The notes: a model not told the origin generated them from the letters alone. A stretch of DNA of 64,000 nucleotides from an uncultured Oscillospiraceae bacterium (GCA_900540865.1 UQHH01000004.1:26443-90442), one strand, 5' to 3'. Positions 24,148-32,883 are shown, counted from the first letter of the stretch. A program made the numbers and translations.

Positions 24148-24951
24148 TTATTTGCTTCTGACAATAATGACCTGCTTTGCGGACGCGTATGTATCGGTAA
24201 ACGCGACGTTCTTAAGCCGGTCTTCCGTAACAGTCAAGCCCGCCACGCCGATGTCTGCCTTGCCGGTGGTGACAGCGGTGATGATTGCGTCGAATTTCAT
24301 GTCTTCAATCTTGAGCTCCATGCCGAGCTTGTCGGCAACCGCCTGCGCCATGTCGGCGTCGATTCCGACGATTTTGTCGCCCTCGGTGTACTCATACGGC
24401 GGGAACTGCGCGTTGGTCGCCATGACGAGCTTGCCGTTGTCCCTCTTCGTACCCTCCGGTGACGCGTATTTATAGGTGCCCTTCGTGTCGTCGCCGATGT
24501 AGTTGTCGATAATTTTCTGGATGGTGCCGTCGGCCTTGAGCTCCGCAAGCGCCTTGTTTATTTTATCCCTGAGCTCTGTATTGTCCTTTTTCAGGGCAAT
24601 CGCGTATTCCTCTTTATCAAAGGAATCGTCGAGGATTTTTAATTCGGAATTCTTCTCAACAAAAACCTTCGCGGGCTCTTCGTCGATGATTACACAGTCG
24701 ATTTTACCCTGCTTGAGCGCCTGGACAGCGTCGAGGCCCTTTGTGTAGCGCTCGACCGTGGAGCCTTCCTCTTCGTAGTCGGACGCGAAGATGTCGCCTG
24801 TCGTGCCCATCTGCACGCCGATTTTCTTACCGGGCAGGTCGCCCTTGCTGAATACGGTGTTGTCAGGAATGTTTGCCGAACAGGACGCCGCCGCAAACGC
24901 GAGCATGACGGCCGCAAGCACGACTGCCGCCGCTTTTGTTACCTTGTTCAT
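24148..24951 (-). CDS. Amino-acid ABC transporter substrate-binding lipoprotein, circularly permuted
   Basis: ATG 24951 stands 8 nt behind GGAGGAG and gives a 267-aa lipoprotein (lipobox AAAS-Cys24). The family SBP_bac_3 is clear, but the order is reversed: residues about 38-153 (DLPGKKIGVQMGTTGD ... IIDNYIG) match the usual C-terminal half, and residues about 172-265 (GKLVMATNAQFPPYEY ... KQVIIV) match the usual N-terminal half. A linker of about 18 residues (DDTKGTYKYASPEGTKRD) joins old C- and N-termini. The cut is at the hinge crossover. It should bind a polar amino acid and deliver it to the permease encoded next. Confidence 0.9.
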   Translation of the reverse strand: MNKVTKAAAVVLAAVMLAFAAASCSANIPDNTVFSKGDLPGKKIGVQMGTTGDIFASDYEEEGSTVERYTKGLDAVQALKQGKIDCVIIDEEPAKVFVEKNSELKILDDSFDKEEYAIALKKDNTELRDKINKALAELKADGTIQKIIDNYIGDDTKGTYKYASPEGTKRDNGKLVMATNAQFPPYEYTEGDKIVGIDADMAQAVADKLGMELKIEDMKFDAIITAVTTGKADIGVAGLTVTEDRLKNVAFTDTYASAKQVIIVRSK

Positions 24952-25012
24952 GATGTTTTCTCCTCCATTATGGCTGTTTTCGTTTTTGCCGCATAAAACG
25001 GCTATTATATTC

Positions 25013-25040
25013 ATTATATCTGTTTTCAGCCGTTGCGCAA
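25013..25040 (-). promoter_or_regulatory. Promoter of the amino-acid ABC operon
   Basis: TTGCGC (25035-25040) and TATAAT (25013-25018) with a 16-bp spacer lie about 60 bp before the lipoprotein start. Confidence 0.7.
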
Positions 25041-25125
25041 GAGGTTTGCTGAAAAAACTCCGATTTTTCCGTATTTCCGTCATAAACAACACGGGCACGG
25101 TAAAGCTAAATACGGGGTGATAATC

Positions 25126-25332
25126 ATGCCGGATATGCTTTATCCAAACACACCGCTTGGAATGTCCATGATGGCGGCGCACGACACAGACCTTGGAAGC
25201 TATTTCCTTTCCCTGCCCGACGAGGTAAAGGAAGCCATCAACCAGAACGCCGCGCAAATCCACAGCGCGGACGACATGAAGCGCATCGCGCAGGAATTCA
25301 TGGACCAGTCAGCGGAGCATCATAACGACTGA
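25126..25332 (+). CDS. Small hypothetical protein (68 aa)
   Basis: ATG 25126 follows GGGGTGAT. The product MPDMLYPNTPLGMSMMAAHD... is acidic and helical, with DEVKEAINQNAAQIHSADDM in the middle, no signal or membrane segment. I do not recognise the family. It overlaps the end of the convergent small membrane gene by 24 bp. Confidence 0.55.
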   Translation: MPDMLYPNTPLGMSMMAAHDTDLGSYFLSLPDEVKEAINQNAAQIHSADDMKRIAQEFMDQSAEHHND

Positions 25333-25428
25333 TAATATGATTGAGCCGACAATCAAAGCGGCGCACACGATGGCAACCGTCCTGACAAACAGTGTGCGCC
25401 TGTTTGCTTTTGGTTTTTCCTTCTGCAT
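25309..25428 (-). CDS. Small single-pass membrane protein (39 aa)
   Basis: ATG 25428 behind GGAAGGGAAG gives a 39-aa peptide with a basic N-terminus (KEKPKANRR) and one hydrophobic helix (TVAIVCAALIVGSIILSVVM). Such short anchors are common in Clostridia. Function unknown; a start further upstream is possible. Confidence 0.45.
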   Translation of the reverse strand: MQKEKPKANRRTLFVRTVAIVCAALIVGSIILSVVMMLR

Positions 25429-25507
25429 TGAAAGACTTCCCTTCCGCTTTCTTTTATACTGTTTTATAATAAGCGATTTTAATTTATTTTTCAAGCGGCC
25501 ACGGGCA

Positions 25508-25549
25508 TTGCGTTAAAAAAGCGGCCTTGTTATACTTATAATAACAAGG
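25508..25549 (+). promoter_or_regulatory. Promoter with overlapping inverted repeat before cobalamin adenosyltransferase
   Basis: TTGCGT (25508-25513) and TATACT (25531-25536) with a 17-bp spacer. CCTTGTTAT (25525-25533) and ATAACAAGG (25541-25549) form a 9-bp inverted repeat across the -10 box, a plausible operator. Confidence 0.6.
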
Positions 25550-25564
25550 AAAGGAGCGGGAAGG

Positions 25565-26080
25565 ATGATTCATCTTTATTACGGAGACGGAAAAGGAAAA
25601 ACGACGGCGGCTATTGGCGCGGCCGTCCGGGCGGCGGGCGCGGGGCTGCGCGTGCTGTTCGTCCAGTTCCTCAAGGGCTCCATTAGCGGGGAACGCGCCG
25701 CCTTGAAAGAAATAAAAAATATAACGCTTACGCCCTGTCCGCAAAGCGTGCCCTTTACCTTCCAGATGAAGCCGGAGGAGCTTCAGAGGTTTACAGAGAA
25801 TTATAATATTTTGTTCGACCAGACCGTCTCTCCGGAAAGCCTCGAACAGTACGACATCATTGTGCTCGACGAGGTGTTTTCCCTCATCGACTGCGGTATG
25901 CTCGCAAAGGATAAGCTGTTCTCCTTTTTAAAGAGCGCGCCGAGGCACACAGAAATCATTCTGACCGGACATGAGGTAAGCGAAGATTTTATAGGGCTGT
26001 GCGACTATGCTTCAGAAATCAAAAAAATCAGCCATCCCTACGACAAAGGAATGGCTGCAAGGCGCGGTATTGAATATTAA
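25565..26080 (+). CDS. Cob(I)alamin adenosyltransferase, CobA/BtuR type
   Basis: This 171-aa enzyme attaches the 5'-deoxyadenosyl group of ATP to cob(I)alamin or cobyrinate a,c-diamide. The P-loop GDGKGKTTAAIG is at residues 8-19 and DIIVLDEVFSLIDCG (about 97-111) is the Walker B region. The C-terminal KGMAARRGIEY closes the family. It stands alone without other cobalamin genes, pointing to salvage of imported corrinoids. CobA and BtuR names are both used for this type. Confidence 0.93.
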   Translation: MIHLYYGDGKGKTTAAIGAAVRAAGAGLRVLFVQFLKGSISGERAALKEIKNITLTPCPQSVPFTFQMKPEELQRFTENYNILFDQTVSPESLEQYDIIVLDEVFSLIDCGMLAKDKLFSFLKSAPRHTEIILTGHEVSEDFIGLCDYASEIKKISHPYDKGMAARRGIEY

Positions 26081-26749
26081 TCAGCGTTTGTCTACAATTT
26101 CGCCCTGGTTTTTATAGATACTGTTTTTCGCGACGACCCCGCGTACCATGGAAAGCGGGTATATGGTACTGTTCCGTCCTATGACTGTTCCGGGGTTCAA
26201 GACGCTGTTGCACCCGACCTCCACATTGTCGCCCAATATAGCGCCGAGCTTTTTCCTGCCCGTCGGCAGCTTTTCCCCGAGCACGCTTATTACGACCTGC
26301 GATTTGTCCGACTTGAGGTTTGAGGTGATGGAGCCGGCGCCCATGTGCGCCTTATAGCCCAAAATGGAATCTCCTACATAATTGTAGTGCGGCGCCTGCA
26401 CCTTATCGAACAGGATGGAGCCCTTAAGCTCCGTCGAATTGCCAACGACCGCCCCGCAGCCGATGATTGCGACACCGCGTATAAACGCGCAGTGGCGAAT
26501 TTCAGCCTCCGGGCAGATGATAAGCGGGCCTGTAAGGCTTGCGCTCGGCGCGACCTTGGCGCTTTTGGCGACCCAAATGTTTTTTCCTATTTGGTCATAT
26601 TCCTCCTTTGGAAGCGCAGGGCCGAGCTCCATAATAAAAGCCTTCAGGCCGTCGAGCGCTTCCCACGGATAAGCCGCGTTTTCAAACAGGGGCTTTGCAA
26701 TGGTTTTTTCGATGTCGAGTAAGTTTTCCGCTTTGATTTGTTCAAACAT
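26081..26749 (-). CDS. Left-handed beta-helix (hexapeptide repeat) nucleotidyltransferase-like protein
   Basis: This 222-aa protein has an N-terminal helical part (about 1-55) and then hexapeptide-repeat turns (VAKSAKVAPSASLTGPLIIC, GNSTELKGSILF, VEVGCNSVLNPGTVIG) like the C-terminal half of GlmU or LpxA-type acyltransferases, but no nucleotidyltransferase domain. It could be a sugar-nucleotide acetyl/acyltransferase. ATG 26749 follows GGATGGG; the frame is open eight codons further. It closes a four-gene operon. Confidence 0.75.
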   Translation of the reverse strand: MFEQIKAENLLDIEKTIAKPLFENAAYPWEALDGLKAFIMELGPALPKEEYDQIGKNIWVAKSAKVAPSASLTGPLIICPEAEIRHCAFIRGVAIIGCGAVVGNSTELKGSILFDKVQAPHYNYVGDSILGYKAHMGAGSITSNLKSDKSQVVISVLGEKLPTGRKKLGAILGDNVEVGCNSVLNPGTVIGRNSTIYPLSMVRGVVAKNSIYKNQGEIVDKR

Positions 26750-26805
26750 AAATTTCCCATCCTTATCTATCAAACGCCCTGAGGCGTGTGTTACAGGAAA
26801 AGCGT

Positions 26806-27042
26806 TTATTGCCCGTATTCATAAAAGCCGGTGCTGCCGTCGCTGAGTTCCCCCGCGATAAAACGCATATCGCTGTCCCCCACGCGTATTTTATAAACGG
26901 AAAAGCTGCGCGGCTTTTGGGTTTTGGGGTCGGTCACGATGACGCAATCGCCCTCCATGAGCCACCTGTATTTATATACGTCGATTCCCTTGATACAGAA
27001 CCTTTCCCCCGTACTGCTGCCGAGATACGCGTATTTTTTCAT
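26806..27042 (-). CDS. Small hypothetical protein (78 aa)
   Basis: This 78-aa, probably beta-rich protein (MKKYAYLGSSTGERFCIKGI...) overlaps the PAP2 gene by 4 nt (ATGA), so it is translationally coupled to it. No known motif or membrane segment. Unknown function. Confidence 0.65.
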   Translation of the reverse strand: MKKYAYLGSSTGERFCIKGIDVYKYRWLMEGDCVIVTDPKTQKPRSFSVYKIRVGDSDMRFIAGELSDGSTGFYEYGQ

Positions 27043-27575
27043 TTCAGACTGCCTCTTTTCTCTTTTAAAACAAACTTTTTATATATAAAGTAAACGAGCC
27101 ATGCGCTGAATATGCCGAACAGCACGCCCGCGAGCACATCAGATGGGTAGTGTACATAGACGTACATCCTGGAAAACGCGATAGAAGCCGCAAGCACAAC
27201 CGCCCCAATCCCAAGCCATTTGTTCCCCGACCGGTAAAGGACGCACGCCGCCGCGAACGACGAAGAGGAATGGCCCGACGGGAACGAAAAGCTGTCGGGC
27301 TTTGCGACAATCATCGTAACGCCCGTGTTGACGAGGAACGGGCGGGGCCGTTCAATGATGTTTTTGAGCAGCACCTCTCCCGCCAGATAGACAAACAGCA
27401 TGGCGAGCAGCGCCATCACGGCGTACGGCCTGTATTTTTTAAAAAAGAGCAGTACCGCGCAAATGGTTATCCAAACGATTCCCGCCTCGCCGATAAAGCT
27501 TAAAAACGGCATTACCACGTCAAAAAACGGGTTGCGCAGATGCTGCTGTATAAAATTCAGAATCTCAAGTTCCAT
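27039..27575 (-). CDS. PAP2 family membrane phosphatase
   Basis: This 178-aa protein with about five membrane helices carries all three phosphatase motifs: KNIIERPRPF, PSGHSSSS and SRMYVYVHYPSDVLAG. It dephosphorylates a lipid phosphate such as undecaprenyl pyrophosphate or phosphatidate at the membrane surface. Second gene of the operon, 23 nt after the first. Confidence 0.93.
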   Translation of the reverse strand: MELEILNFIQQHLRNPFFDVVMPFLSFIGEAGIVWITICAVLLFFKKYRPYAVMALLAMLFVYLAGEVLLKNIIERPRPFLVNTGVTMIVAKPDSFSFPSGHSSSSFAAACVLYRSGNKWLGIGAVVLAASIAFSRMYVYVHYPSDVLAGVLFGIFSAWLVYFIYKKFVLKEKRGSLK

Positions 27576-27598
27576 GAAAACGCTCCATTAACGATTTA

Positions 27599-28303
27599 TC
27601 ATTCATCCAGCAGGTAAAAGCTGAAATACAAACGCTTTGTAATTTCGTCCGTGTTTTCAATTTCCGGACGGAAGGTAATAATCAAGTGAAACAGTTCCTT
27701 CCCGCTCTTTTTTAAAATCGCGAGCCGGTAGATTTTCGGGAAATGCTCACGTGTTTCGCTGGTCATGGCGGCAGCCGTCCCGTTTACCTTCAGCTCTTTG
27801 AAATCGCGCCCTGTCATTTCCGCCCCCGCCTTTTGGCGCAAATACAGCTCCTCCGGCGCGATAACGGACGGCAGCTTTACCCGTTCCAGTTCAATGATTA
27901 CGGGCGACTGGCGGTAGTCCTCCTCGCAGTCGGCGGAATACGCGATAAGCTCCCTGCTGTGGAAGTCCGTCCGGTAAGCAAACGCGGTCGGTATATTTAA
28001 AATATAGTCCTTTCCGTGCACCTGTATGCCTGCGCCGAAATTAAAATACCCCTCGTTCTGTGTAAGCTTGAGCCCCATCTGCTGGGCAAGGCTATAAAGG
28101 CCGCTGCCCATATGGTTTGCAGCGTCCCTGATTTCCGGCGTTATATTGGAAGAAGTGCTGTAGCCGCCGCCGTACCGCTCGCTGTAGCCGCAGGTTCCCT
28201 TTTTTTCCGCCTGATCCGGCGTTTTTCCGGGTGTCTGCGGAGGTATGCTTTCCTTTGGTTTTGCCGCTGCGGCATGTTCCGGCATACGTTTTTTACGCGC
28301 CAA
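27599..28303 (-). CDS. Hypothetical protein (234 aa)
   Basis: A disordered Lys/Pro-rich N-terminus (about 1-45) is followed by a globular region with no motif I know (YFNFGAGIQVHGKDYILNIP; ITFRPEIENTDEITKRLYFS). No signal peptide or membrane helix. First gene of the operon with the PAP2 phosphatase. Confidence 0.6.
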   Translation of the reverse strand: MARKKRMPEHAAAAKPKESIPPQTPGKTPDQAEKKGTCGYSERYGGGYSTSSNITPEIRDAANHMGSGLYSLAQQMGLKLTQNEGYFNFGAGIQVHGKDYILNIPTAFAYRTDFHSRELIAYSADCEEDYRQSPVIIELERVKLPSVIAPEELYLRQKAGAEMTGRDFKELKVNGTAAAMTSETREHFPKIYRLAILKKSGKELFHLIITFRPEIENTDEITKRLYFSFYLLDE

Positions 28304-28474
28304 TGAGAATCACTCCAAGATCATGCTCCTAGATAAAATATATCATACACTAAAATGCCAAAGCTTTCAATCTGAAAAACTTATTTTTGACAGAATTCTC
28401 CTTTTTTAAGCTGCAATGCCTTCTGTTATTTTTCACCGGCGTACCGGCAATATGTAGGATTGGAATGATTTTCA

Positions 28475-28503
28475 TTTACAAAAGAGGCAAAGTATGGTAT
28501 GCT
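28475..28503 (+). promoter_or_regulatory. Promoter of the DEAD-box helicase gene
   Basis: TTTACA (28475-28480) and TATGCT (28498-28503) with a 17-bp spacer; the start point should be near 28510, giving a leader of about 100 nt. Confidence 0.65.
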
Positions 28504-28526
28504 GAATAAGATCATTTCCCTGTTTG

Positions 28527-28558
28527 ACGAGGTGCATCATCGCCTCGTTATTTTTTTT
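28527..28558 (+). terminator. Leader terminator upstream of the DEAD-box helicase
   Basis: ACGAGGTG (28527-28534) pairs with CGCCTCGT (28541-28548), followed by TATTTTTTTT. It lies between the promoter and the coding region, so most transcripts may stop here. TTCCCTG upstream can pair with CAGGGAA downstream of the terminator, offering an outer helix. Confidence 0.75.
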
Positions 28559-28610
28559 GTTATTTCAGGGAAGCATAAATGACAGCAGCTATAATGAAAA
28601 GAGGAACTAC

Positions 28611-30293
28611 ATGAACGAAACATCTTTTAAGGAACTGAACCTGCCCCGTGAAATCCAGCGGGCTATCGACGAGCTTGGATTTGAAACGGCGACGGAAATA
28701 CAGGCCAACGCGATTCCATTAATCCGGGAAGGCAGGGACGTCATCGGGCGTTCCCAGACGGGCACGGGCAAAACGCTTGCGTTCGGCATCCCGGCGATTG
28801 AAATAATCGACCCGATGCTCCAGTCGCGCAGCGTGCAGGTTTTAATCGTCTGCCCCACAAGGGAGCTTGCGCTGCAGGCCGGAATCGAAATCAAAAAGCT
28901 CGCGAAATATAAAATCGGCGTCAGCACCGCGGAAATATACGGCGGCGCGCCGATGGAGGCGCAGATTCAAAAGCTCAGGCGCGCCAATGTCGTCATCGGG
29001 ACGCCCGGGCGCATCATGGACCACCTGCGGCGCAGGACGATGCGCCTGCACGATTTAAAAATGATTGTGCTCGACGAGGCGGACGAAATGCTGAGCATGG
29101 GCTTCCGGGAGGACATCGAGACGATTTTGCAGGACGCGCCGGAAGAGCGGCAGACCATCCTGTTCTCTGCGACCATGCCCCCCGCTATTATGGCGCTGAC
29201 GAAGGATTTCCAGCAGGACCCGCAGCTCGTGGCGGTCAACGTCAAGCAGGCGACGGTTGAAAATATAGAGCAGTCTTTCTACGAAATCCCAACAGGCCAG
29301 AAAATGGACGCGCTCGCGGCGCTCCTGCAGTATCACGATTCAAAGCGGACGATAATTTTTGCAAACACAAAAAAAATGGTGGATGAAATTGCAGTCAAGC
29401 TGCGCCAGTCCGGGTTCAGCGTGCAGGGAATCCATGGGGATATGAAGCAGTCGCAGCGAACACAGGTCATGGACGCGTTCAAAAGCGGACGGATTACGGC
29501 GCTGATTGCAACCGACGTCGCGGCGAGGGGCATCGATGTAAACGACGTCGATTTTGTCATCAATTACGACATCCCGCAAAATACGGAATATTATGTGCAC
29601 CGCATCGGCAGGACGGGGCGCGCCGGAAAAACGGGCAGCGCCATTACCATGTGCTGCGGCGGCCGCCAGGTGCAGACGCTTTTACAGCTCGCAAGGCTTT
29701 TAAAGGTGAGAATCGAGCGGCGCGACTTCCCGAACGCGCAGGCAATGCGCGAAATGCGCATGAAAACACAGCTGCATAAAATCGAGGAAACCATCGCGCA
29801 GGGACGGTTTGATTATATGGAGCTTACCGAAGAGCTTGTAAAGCGCGGAAACAGTGAGCAGCTTATTGCGGCGGCGGCGCTCCAGCTCTATTTCGGAATC
29901 CCAAAAAAAGAAGTGGAAATCAAGGCAATTCAAAGAAAACGCCCGGCGCAGGCGAACGCCCCCGATATGTCCGGCGGCTACGGCAAAATAAAAATCAGCA
30001 TCGGAAAAAGGCAGCGCATCGCGCCGAAGCATATCGTCGCGGCGATTTCTGAAAGCTGCAGCTTAAACGGCAGGGACCTCGGTAAAATAGATATATACGA
30101 CGAATACAGCGTCGTCGGCGTGCCAAAATCCTCGCTCGACCAGGTGCTCACAGAGCTTTGCGACCTTACCGTATGCGGCAAAAGCGTAACGGTAAGCGCT
30201 TACGGCGACGGACGCAGGCCGGCAGGCAGGCGGCCGCAGCAGAAGCAGGGCGCAAAACAGAATTATCAGGAGCGCAGGCGGCGCAGCTATTAA
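28611..30293 (+). CDS. DEAD-box RNA helicase with DbpA-type RNA-binding domain
   Basis: This 560-aa protein starts MNETSFKELNLPREIQRAID (ATG 28611 behind AGAGGAAC). Motifs in order: the Q motif, SQTGTGKT, PTRELA, TPGR, LDEADEML, SAT and HRIGRTGR. The C-terminal domain (about 470-545) resembles the DbpA RNA-binding domain, KIKISIGKRQRIAPKHIVAA, followed by a basic tail. It unwinds RNA, probably in ribosome assembly or mRNA decay at low temperature. The attenuator-like leader suggests regulated read-through. Confidence 0.95.
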   Translation: MNETSFKELNLPREIQRAIDELGFETATEIQANAIPLIREGRDVIGRSQTGTGKTLAFGIPAIEIIDPMLQSRSVQVLIVCPTRELALQAGIEIKKLAKYKIGVSTAEIYGGAPMEAQIQKLRRANVVIGTPGRIMDHLRRRTMRLHDLKMIVLDEADEMLSMGFREDIETILQDAPEERQTILFSATMPPAIMALTKDFQQDPQLVAVNVKQATVENIEQSFYEIPTGQKMDALAALLQYHDSKRTIIFANTKKMVDEIAVKLRQSGFSVQGIHGDMKQSQRTQVMDAFKSGRITALIATDVAARGIDVNDVDFVINYDIPQNTEYYVHRIGRTGRAGKTGSAITMCCGGRQVQTLLQLARLLKVRIERRDFPNAQAMREMRMKTQLHKIEETIAQGRFDYMELTEELVKRGNSEQLIAAAALQLYFGIPKKEVEIKAIQRKRPAQANAPDMSGGYGKIKISIGKRQRIAPKHIVAAISESCSLNGRDLGKIDIYDEYSVVGVPKSSLDQVLTELCDLTVCGKSVTVSAYGDGRRPAGRRPQQKQGAKQNYQERRRRSY

Positions 30294-30316
30294 CAGGCAG
30301 CGCAGCTTTTAAACCG

Positions 30317-30343
30317 GCGGGGAGAAAATCTCCCCGCTTTTTG
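30317..30343 (+). terminator. Intrinsic terminator of the helicase gene
   Basis: GCGGGGAGA (30317-30325) pairs with TCTCCCCGC (30329-30337), followed by TTTTTG. Confidence 0.9.
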
Positions 30344-30524
30344 TTTTTCTGCGGTTCCCGGCCAGTGAATCCGTCGGCAAAACGCTATCAATTGTCAAAA
30401 AAAACCTTACCAAAATTTCTGTATACCAATTCCAAGGATACATATAATAAGTATCGTGACGATCAGGTTTACAACGGATGGTTCCGTGATTATTATCCAT
30501 ACAATTTTGGAGGTTTACTTTAAT

Positions 30525-31067
30525 ATGAAAGCGACAGGAATAGTAAGAAGAATCGACGACCTTGGACGTGTCGTCATCCCAAAGGAAATCAGGCGCACCC
30601 TGCGCATCCGCGAAGGCGACCCGCTTGAGATTTATACAGACAGCGACGGAGAGGTCATTTTCAAAAAATACTCGCCCGTCGGCGAATTATCGAACTTTGC
30701 GGCACAGTACGCGGAGGTTCTCGCAAAAATTTCCGGTCTGCCCACCCTTATCAGCGACCGCGACCACATCGTGGCGGCGGCGGGCGTATCCAAAAGGGAG
30801 TACCTTGAACGGCGCATTACGCCGGTCATCGAGGAATTTATGGAGACGCGCCGGAGCTTTGCCGCGCACGCGGGCGATATGGGCGACATCCAGCCGGTAG
30901 AGGGAATGGAGCGCGGCGCCGCGATTATGTACCCGATTATCGCGGCGGGCGACGTCACCGGAAGCGTCATCATGCTCTGCGGCGACAATAAAAGCGTTCC
31001 GAGCGAGGCGGAAATCAAGCTGACGCAATCGGCGGCTGCGTTCCTCGGCAAGCAAATGGAAGAATAA
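30525..31067 (+). CDS. spoVT: Stage V sporulation protein T (transcriptional regulator)
   Basis: This 180-aa protein has an N-terminal AbrB swapped-hairpin DNA-binding domain (MKATGIVRRIDDLGRVVIPK through FKKYSPVGEL) and a C-terminal GAF-like domain. SpoVT adjusts sigma-G dependent genes in the forespore. ATG 30525 is preceded by TTGGAGG. Its presence marks the organism as an endospore former. Monocistronic, with its own terminator. Confidence 0.96.
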   Translation: MKATGIVRRIDDLGRVVIPKEIRRTLRIREGDPLEIYTDSDGEVIFKKYSPVGELSNFAAQYAEVLAKISGLPTLISDRDHIVAAAGVSKREYLERRITPVIEEFMETRRSFAAHAGDMGDIQPVEGMERGAAIMYPIIAAGDVTGSVIMLCGDNKSVPSEAEIKLTQSAAAFLGKQMEE

Positions 31068-31082
31068 GCCGCGCGCAGTTAA

Positions 31083-31110
31083 AAAACCCGTTCCTTTCGG
31101 AACGGGTTTT
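31083..31110. terminator. Bidirectional terminator between spoVT and nucleotidase
   Basis: AAAACCCGTTCC and GGAACGGGTTTT form a perfect stem with A/T runs on both sides between converging genes. Confidence 0.9.
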
Positions 31111-31116
31111 GTTTTA

Positions 31117-32883
31117 TTATTTTTTATTCTTCGGTTTCACAACCAAAACAATGATGACGATAAGGCTCAAAACAAGCAGTACGGCAACTATAATCCATGG
31201 GGTGTTGTCGCCCGTCTGCGCGGCGCCCTTCCCTTGTTCTGAAATGGAGGAGGACGGCGAAGATGAGGCTGCCTGAGTGGGTACCAGAGTAGGCGCTTCT
31301 GAAGGAACCTGTGCCGGCGGCTGGGTCTCCGGCTGCGTGGGTTCAGCAGGCTCCTGCTTTCCCGTAATATCCACAAGCCGAATATCGTCTATAGAACCTT
31401 CCACGCCTGCCTCTGCGATAAATTTAGTAAGCGCGTCGTCGCAGGTCGTATATTCGCTCTGCACCTTCGCGTTTGCAAGCGCGGGGTAATCGGTGCTGTT
31501 CATAATAAAATTGTTGCCGGCCACGGTATACAGCTTTTCGGTATTGAGCGGTTCCCCGCCTACCGTTACGCTCTGCACTCTGCTCCCCAGCGGCTTTTCT
31601 GTGTCGTACTGCGCGCGAAGGCCGCCTGCCTGAAGGTAGCTGCCGTCGTTTTCGGGCCAATCCTTCGATTCCCCTGAAAACGCCAGCGCGTTGCGTATTC
31701 CAAGGTCGATGGAGCTTTCTAAAATATCCAGGATAGCCTGTCCAGTCACCTGCTTTGTCACAATGATGTTGCCAAACGGCGCGACATTGACGACATCCCG
31801 TTTTGTAATATTCCCCGCCTCGATAGACGAGCGGATGCCGCCGCCGTTTTCAAACGCGATGTCCGCACCCGTTTCATAAAGGTAGGTATCTGTCACAACT
31901 CTGCCGAGATTTGTTTCAAAAGCGCGGACATGGTACTTCTCGCCGTCAAGGTCAACGGGCGTACTGCCGACAACCTCATCCAGTATTTCCGCCTGCCCCC
32001 CGTTTATATCATCAATTAGCGCCTTGATTTCCGGGTTCTCCGCCGTTTGCCGCGCGTCCTCAAAGGAAATCAATTCCGCCTCCTTGGAAACGAGCTTTTT
32101 GCTGCTTTTGGAATAGGTAAGCCGTACCTCCCCAATGTTGTGCATATATTCTCCGGTTTCTGCAATTAGCGTGTCCCCTATCTGCTCGCTCATCTCCACA
32201 TGGAGGTGGCCGCAGATGAGCAGGTCTACGCCGCTTATCTGTTCGGCAAACGCCTCATGGTCGACGATATGCGACAGGCAGACGATTACGTCGCACTGCT
32301 CCTTTAACTCGTTTACGAGTTTGTTTGCATACGCGTACATATCGGTATATTCAATGCCCTGCATCAACGCCGGGTTGGTGGAGCTGTACACCATCGGGTC
32401 GATTACACCGAACACGCCGACATTTACGCCGTCGACGTCCTTAATCATATAGTCCGTATCGAAAAACTTTTCATTGCCGTTTTTTATTACGTTGCCAGCC
32501 ATTACAGGGATACCGGCAAGCTGCTCAAGCTTTAGCAGCTGCTCCTGCCCATAGTTCCAGTCATGGTTACCGGGCGTCATCGCGTCGTATCCGACGGCGT
32601 TTACTAGCCTTGCGATGCTCTCTCCGTTTTCTACGGTCGCAAAGGCCTGTCCATGGAACAAATCGCCCGCGTCCAGCACCAGGTCCGCGCCGATGTTATT
32701 CAGGATGGTTTTCATCTTTGGAAAGCCGATTGTCCTGTTGTATTCGTCGTAGCTGTTGCGCGCATGGATATCGTTGGTATGCGCGATGGTTATGACGACG
32801 TCATCCGAAGGCTCCGCCGCGCTGATACCTAACGGCATGCAGATAAGCATGAGGCACAGCAGGATTGACCATAGTTTTTTCAT
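31117..32883 (-). CDS. Cell-wall-anchored 5'-nucleotidase / metallophosphoesterase
   Basis: This 588-aa protein starts at ATG 32883 behind GGAGAGGGA. It has a signal peptide (ending GISAAE), a metallophosphatase domain with AHTNDIHA, DAGDLFHG, GNHDWNYG and CGHLHVE, and a 5'-nucleotidase C-terminal domain (about 290-490). A Pro/Thr/Ser-rich linker leads to a sorting-like tail (AAQTGDN, hydrophobic helix, KPKNKK). It should release nucleosides and phosphate from nucleotides outside the cell. The QTGD motif lacks the usual LP, so attachment by sortase is probable rather than certain. Confidence 0.92.
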   Translation of the reverse strand: MKKLWSILLCLMLICMPLGISAAEPSDDVVITIAHTNDIHARNSYDEYNRTIGFPKMKTILNNIGADLVLDAGDLFHGQAFATVENGESIARLVNAVGYDAMTPGNHDWNYGQEQLLKLEQLAGIPVMAGNVIKNGNEKFFDTDYMIKDVDGVNVGVFGVIDPMVYSSTNPALMQGIEYTDMYAYANKLVNELKEQCDVIVCLSHIVDHEAFAEQISGVDLLICGHLHVEMSEQIGDTLIAETGEYMHNIGEVRLTYSKSSKKLVSKEAELISFEDARQTAENPEIKALIDDINGGQAEILDEVVGSTPVDLDGEKYHVRAFETNLGRVVTDTYLYETGADIAFENGGGIRSSIEAGNITKRDVVNVAPFGNIIVTKQVTGQAILDILESSIDLGIRNALAFSGESKDWPENDGSYLQAGGLRAQYDTEKPLGSRVQSVTVGGEPLNTEKLYTVAGNNFIMNSTDYPALANAKVQSEYTTCDDALTKFIAEAGVEGSIDDIRLVDITGKQEPAEPTQPETQPPAQVPSEAPTLVPTQAASSSPSSSISEQGKGAAQTGDNTPWIIVAVLLVLSLIVIIVLVVKPKNKK

